Assembly (NCBI GenBank): GCA_003488525.1
Contig: DNLG01000097.1
Location: forward strand, 8,892 to 18,964
Length of the DNA: 10,073 nt
DNA from: Bacteroidota bacterium
GTDB lineage: Bacteria; Bacteroidota; Ignavibacteria; Kapaibacteriales; Kapaibacteriaceae
Direction of reading: 5' to 3'
The notes below the pieces were generated by a model. That model saw only the letters and a list, made by a program, of their open reading frames with translations, searched no databases and had not been told where the DNA came from. Of the stretch, positions 7,819 to 10,073 are shown in pieces (position 1 is the stretch's first letter; the number at the start of each line of letters is the position of its first letter). Both the position numbers and the translations under genes were made by a program.

Positions 7819-7837
7819 CATGCAGTGCTTTTGCATG
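7819..7837. other. CATGCA/TGCATG inverted repeat before the second lipoprotein gene
   Basis: CATGCA (7819-7824) and TGCATG (7832-7837) are perfect inverted copies with a seven-base spacer, 35 bases upstream of the start codon. It may be a protein-binding site or a leader hairpin in the message. No T-run follows, so it is not a terminator. Confidence 0.3.
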
Positions 7838-7872
7838 TTGAACACACAATGTCTTCACCTATAGGAATCACT

Positions 7873-8577
7873 ATGCGTAACCTTCTCATACTCGTGCTTG
7901 CAGCGGCATTTGTTGTCTCGTGTTCGAGCAATGATCCCGTGTCTCCTGCGGAGCCTACCGTCAAGATTCCCGGCAAGGGTTCAACGTTCGAGATCGCCGG
8001 CTACCAGTTAGACGCTGCCAATGTCAAGATCGCGAACTCGGACTTCACCGCTGTGCAGACGGTAGCCAACACCGGTCTGAGCTTCGGCGATAAGACCGGT
8101 GTGTGGTCCACCACCACGACCGATAACGCCTCCGGTGAGGTGCTCGACACGAACTACATGTGTCTGGATGAGAAAAAGGATCTTCTTCTTTGGACCCCCG
8201 AGCTCGGTGAGGATGGAAGTTCACGCTGGTTGCGTCTGCCGGTTTCCACCGGTCTGGTATCTTTCGATTCGGTCGTGTCCACCGAGGAATTCAACGGAAT
8301 TCCTATCGAGCTGGCAGTTTCGGTTAGGGCAGAACGAAGCGGTGAGGAGACAATCGTCGTCGCTGGTTCGTCCTTTGCTACCAAGAAGATCACGCTCAGA
8401 TACACCATTCGTGTTTCTGCCTTGGGGCAGGTGATCGATACGGCCACGTTCAACGAAACGCAGTGGTTCGCCCCCTCCCTTGGTATGATCATTCAGCGCT
8501 CAACCGGTGCCTATACACTGGCCGATCAGGATTCGCCCGGTAGCTTCTTCAAGCTCACAAAGTATACGCTGAAGTGA
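7873..8577 (+). CDS. Predicted lipoprotein of unrecognised family (paralogue 2)
   Basis: This 234-residue product is plainly a paralogue of the gene upstream; I cannot name its function. Its signal peptide MRNLLILVLAAAFVVSC has lipobox VVSC with lipidation at C17, followed by SSNDPVSP, which lacks the paired acidic residues of paralogue 1. Shared landmarks are GSTF (36-39), GVW (76-78), DTNYMCLD (92-99), KDLLL (102-106), RLPVST (121-126), AERSG (153-157), APSLG (200-204) and the terminal YTLK. Apart from the lipid-attached Cys, the only Cys is C97 in YMC, conserved in both proteins. I start at the ATG at 7873 because AGGA (7863-7866) lies six bases upstream and the signal peptide begins there; an in-frame GTG at 7825 would put 16 unlikely residues in front. 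The 139-base gap after paralogue 1 contains palindromes that may control it separately. Confidence 0.85.
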   Translation: MRNLLILVLAAAFVVSCSSNDPVSPAEPTVKIPGKGSTFEIAGYQLDAANVKIANSDFTAVQTVANTGLSFGDKTGVWSTTTTDNASGEVLDTNYMCLDEKKDLLLWTPELGEDGSSRWLRLPVSTGLVSFDSVVSTEEFNGIPIELAVSVRAERSGEETIVVAGSSFATKKITLRYTIRVSALGQVIDTATFNETQWFAPSLGMIIQRSTGAYTLADQDSPGSFFKLTKYTLK

Positions 8578-8583
8578 TTCTGC

Positions 8584-8611
8584 TTCCGGGCATTCCGGCC
8601 ATGCTTTCCGG
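8584..8611. repeat. Three short TTCCGG repeats after the lipoprotein pair
   Basis: TTCCGG occurs at 8584-8589, 8593-8598 and 8606-8611, just after the paralogue 2 stop. The first two are part of the nine-base direct repeat TTCCGGSCA. Two eight-base palindromes follow, GAGCGCTC at 8611-8618 and CGAATTCG at 8626-8633. Function unknown; it may simply be a structured 3' untranslated region. Confidence 0.3.
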
Positions 8612-8661
8612 AGCGCTCGTGGAACCGAATTCGTGTTGCGAAATCGCCACATTAGCCGGGA

Positions 8662-8690
8662 TTGTTCTCGGTGGCTTTTTCGTAGGTTTG
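8662..8690 (+). promoter_or_regulatory. Candidate Bacteroidota-type promoter upstream of exbB
   Basis: TTG (8662-8664), 18 bases, then TAGGTTTG (8683-8690) is an exact fit to TTG-N17-23-TAnnTTTG. A transcript from about 8696 would meet the hairpin at 8703-8722 almost at once, so if the promoter is real the hairpin would lie in the exbB leader. No other promoter-like pair is seen between the hairpin and exbB. Confidence 0.4.
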
Positions 8691-8702
8691 CCGCATCATC
8701 AA

Positions 8703-8730
8703 GCCCCGTATCATCACGGGGCGTTCTTTT
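8703..8730 (+). terminator. Intrinsic terminator between the lipoprotein genes and exbB
   Basis: GCCCCGT (8703-8709) pairs with ACGGGGC (8716-8722) over a six-base ATCATC loop, followed by GTTCTTTT (8723-8730). The seven-base GC-rich stem is strong and the T-tract moderate. It probably ends the lipoprotein transcript, 125 bases after the stop of paralogue 2; it may instead act as an attenuator for exbB. Confidence 0.75.
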
Positions 8731-8767
8731 CGACACAAACACATTCTCATCTCACAAGGGTTGATGT

Positions 8768-9547
8768 ATGAAGAACCTGACGAATGCACTCTTCATCGGC
8801 GGATGCTTGGTCGCTGCCTACCTGCTGTTTTACCTCGTTCTAGGTAATCCCGGCAACTTCAATGATCCTGAGAAGCTGGATCCGAAGAACGCTCTGGGCA
8901 CGATCTACACAGGGGGCTTCCTTGTGGGACTGCTGATGGCCTGTATTCTCATCGCCCTCACGTTTACGATCGAGCGGATGTTCACCATCGGTAAGGCCGG
9001 CGGTAGCGGCAACCTGAAGGACTTTGCTTCGAACGTTGTCGGTCAGGTCAAGGCGGGTAACTATGAGGCTGCCATTGCCGCCTGTGACGAGCAGCGCGGA
9101 GCACTCGCAAACGTGTTGCGTGCCGCCGTAGAGCGCTTCCGCACCGTTGAGAAGGACGGCAGCCTTAATGCCGACCAAAAGCTCTCGGAAACCCAGCGTG
9201 TGATCGATGAGAACATGAACCTCGAGACGCCGCTGCTTGAGAAGAATCTGTCGATCCTTTCAACGGTCGCTTCGGTGTCGACCATGATCGGTCTGCTCGG
9301 TACGACGCTCGGGATGATCCGTTCGTTCCAAGCGCTTGGTGCTTCGGGGACGGTTTCTGCACAGGCTCTGTCGATCGGTATTTCGGAAGCTCTCTACAAC
9401 ACGGCCGGTGGACTGATCGCCGCTATCATTTCGATCGTGGCGTTCAACTTCTTTACGACCAAGGTCGACGACTTCACCTACAACATGGATGAGGCCATTC
9501 TTGAGCTGATGGAAACCCTGTCACTCAAGACCGGGACGAAGCACTGA
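8768..9547 (+). CDS. exbB: ExbB/TolQ-family proton channel subunit
   Basis: ExbB-type proteins form an inner-membrane pentamer that, with ExbD, uses the proton gradient to drive TonB- or Tol-dependent work at the outer membrane. The 259-residue protein has the MotA/TolQ/ExbB domain. Membrane segments lie near 47-68, 163-187 and 207-229, and a cytoplasmic domain spans about 70-160. The third segment carries GLLGTTLGM (175-183) and the fourth EALYNTAGGL (207-216). T179 and T212 align with the pore threonines T148 and T181 of E. coli ExbB. An extra hydrophobic segment near 8-26 and a short loop precede the standard core. AAGGG (8756-8760), seven bases upstream, supports the ATG. exbD follows 58 bases later. 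ExbB versus TolQ cannot be settled without tonB, tolA or more context. Confidence 0.92.
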   Translation: MKNLTNALFIGGCLVAAYLLFYLVLGNPGNFNDPEKLDPKNALGTIYTGGFLVGLLMACILIALTFTIERMFTIGKAGGSGNLKDFASNVVGQVKAGNYEAAIAACDEQRGALANVLRAAVERFRTVEKDGSLNADQKLSETQRVIDENMNLETPLLEKNLSILSTVASVSTMIGLLGTTLGMIRSFQALGASGTVSAQALSIGISEALYNTAGGLIAAIISIVAFNFFTTKVDDFTYNMDEAILELMETLSLKTGTKH

Positions 9548-9605
9548 TTCTCTCCCTGAACGAGGAGTAGGTTCATCCTCCCTTTTCGTAAGTAAGGAAT
9601 CCTGA

Positions 9606-10073
9606 ATGTCGAAGATCAAAAAGAAGCGCCTCGGATTTGTGCTGGACATGACGCCACTGGTGGACATCACGTTCCTCCTGTTGACGTTCTTCATGTTCAC
9701 TGCCAAGTTCAAGAGCGAGTCGGAAAACCAGCAGAAGGTCGAGATCAAACGGCCAAAGACGCAGGCAGACACAGCCAAACTCGCCGACAAGGACCTTGTG
9801 ATGGTCAAAGTCGGTGTTGACTCCGTGCTGAAGGATACCGCCTGGTACGTGTCCATGATCAACGAGCAGGACGTAACGTCGTTGCGTCAGGCTATGCTTG
9901 AGGCGAAGTTCCCCGGGGCGGATGACAAGACCGTCTCGTTCAAGGTCACGGACACCGTATGGCTGGGTAAGATCGTCCAGTCCTGCCGCGTGGTCAACCC
10001 CAAGGCGTCATTTGCAATCGATGCAGACAAGCGGCTGCGCTATGAATGGATCGAGAAGGCCGTCAACGAGATG
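9606..10073 (+). CDS. exbD: ExbD/TolR-family protein, cut by the window edge
   Basis: This is the partner of ExbB, a single-pass inner-membrane protein whose transmembrane aspartate carries protons. The 156 visible residues begin with a basic cytoplasmic tail (KIKKKR), then DMTPLVDITFLLLTFFM (14-30), in which D20 corresponds to D25 of E. coli ExbD. The periplasmic part follows. The family's late ADK motif appears at 140-142, about 40 residues farther from the aspartate than in E. coli ExbD, so the periplasmic domain is enlarged. AAGGA (9594-9598), seven bases before the ATG, supports the start. A second Shine-Dalgarno-like GAGGAG (9562-9567) has no start codon nearby. No stop is reached before the edge. 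The longer form is plausible for Bacteroidota-type ExbD; TolR is the alternative. Confidence 0.9.
   Translation, partial: MSKIKKKRLGFVLDMTPLVDITFLLLTFFMFTAKFKSESENQQKVEIKRPKTQADTAKLADKDLVMVKVGVDSVLKDTAWYVSMINEQDVTSLRQAMLEAKFPGADDKTVSFKVTDTVWLGKIVQSCRVVNPKASFAIDADKRLRYEWIEKAVNEM

Noticed and set aside
7825..7872. Longer GTG start for the second lipoprotein
   Set aside because: The start would lie inside an inverted repeat and put 16 residues before a perfect signal peptide that has its own AGGA site.
9562..9580. GAGGA/TCCTC inverted repeat between exbB and exbD as a terminator
   Set aside because: The stem is only five base pairs with a nine-base loop and a short T-run, and the two genes are expected to be co-transcribed.

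Overview
The window is a compact stretch of bacterial chromosome, moderately GC-rich, with every gene on the + strand and no gap above 300 bases. Lineage is inferred. Two lipoproteins of a style common in the Bacteroidota/Chlorobiota (FCB) group, an ExbB/ExbD pair, Shine-Dalgarno sites on only some genes, and two intergenic matches to the Bacteroidota promoter box TAnnTTTG suggest an FCB-group bacterium, perhaps of the Chlorobi/Ignavibacteria/Kapabacteria branch. No rRNA, tRNA, CRISPR array, insertion sequence or phage gene was seen.

Layout. Bases 1-1215 hold the 3' end of tpiA (triosephosphate isomerase), then pgsA and pgpA. Each gene overlaps the next (4 and 14 bases), and pgsA and pgpA catalyse the two consecutive steps from CDP-diacylglycerol plus glycerol-3-phosphate to phosphatidylglycerol. 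Bases 1216-1783 are a monocistronic HU gene with a plausible promoter, a lysine/alanine-rich C-terminal tail and a textbook intrinsic terminator. Bases 1802-6871 hold pyrB, carB and prmC: aspartate transcarbamoylase, the large subunit of carbamoyl-phosphate synthetase, and the release-factor glutamine methyltransferase, which overlaps carB by 20 bases. The first two make and use carbamoyl phosphate in pyrimidine synthesis; carA is not in the window.

Bases 6984-8577 hold two tandem lipoprotein genes that are clearly paralogous to each other and that I cannot assign to a named family. A second intrinsic terminator follows at 8703-8730. The window ends with exbB and the start of exbD, the inner-membrane proton channel that energises TonB- or Tol-type work on the outer membrane; exbD runs off the right edge.

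Most of the window is housekeeping. The least explained parts are the lipoprotein pair, the palindromes before its second gene, and the two places (before pyrB and before exbB) where a terminator-like hairpin and a possible promoter are packed so tightly that attenuation or leaderless transcription is worth testing. I found no evidence for a new defence or mobile system.
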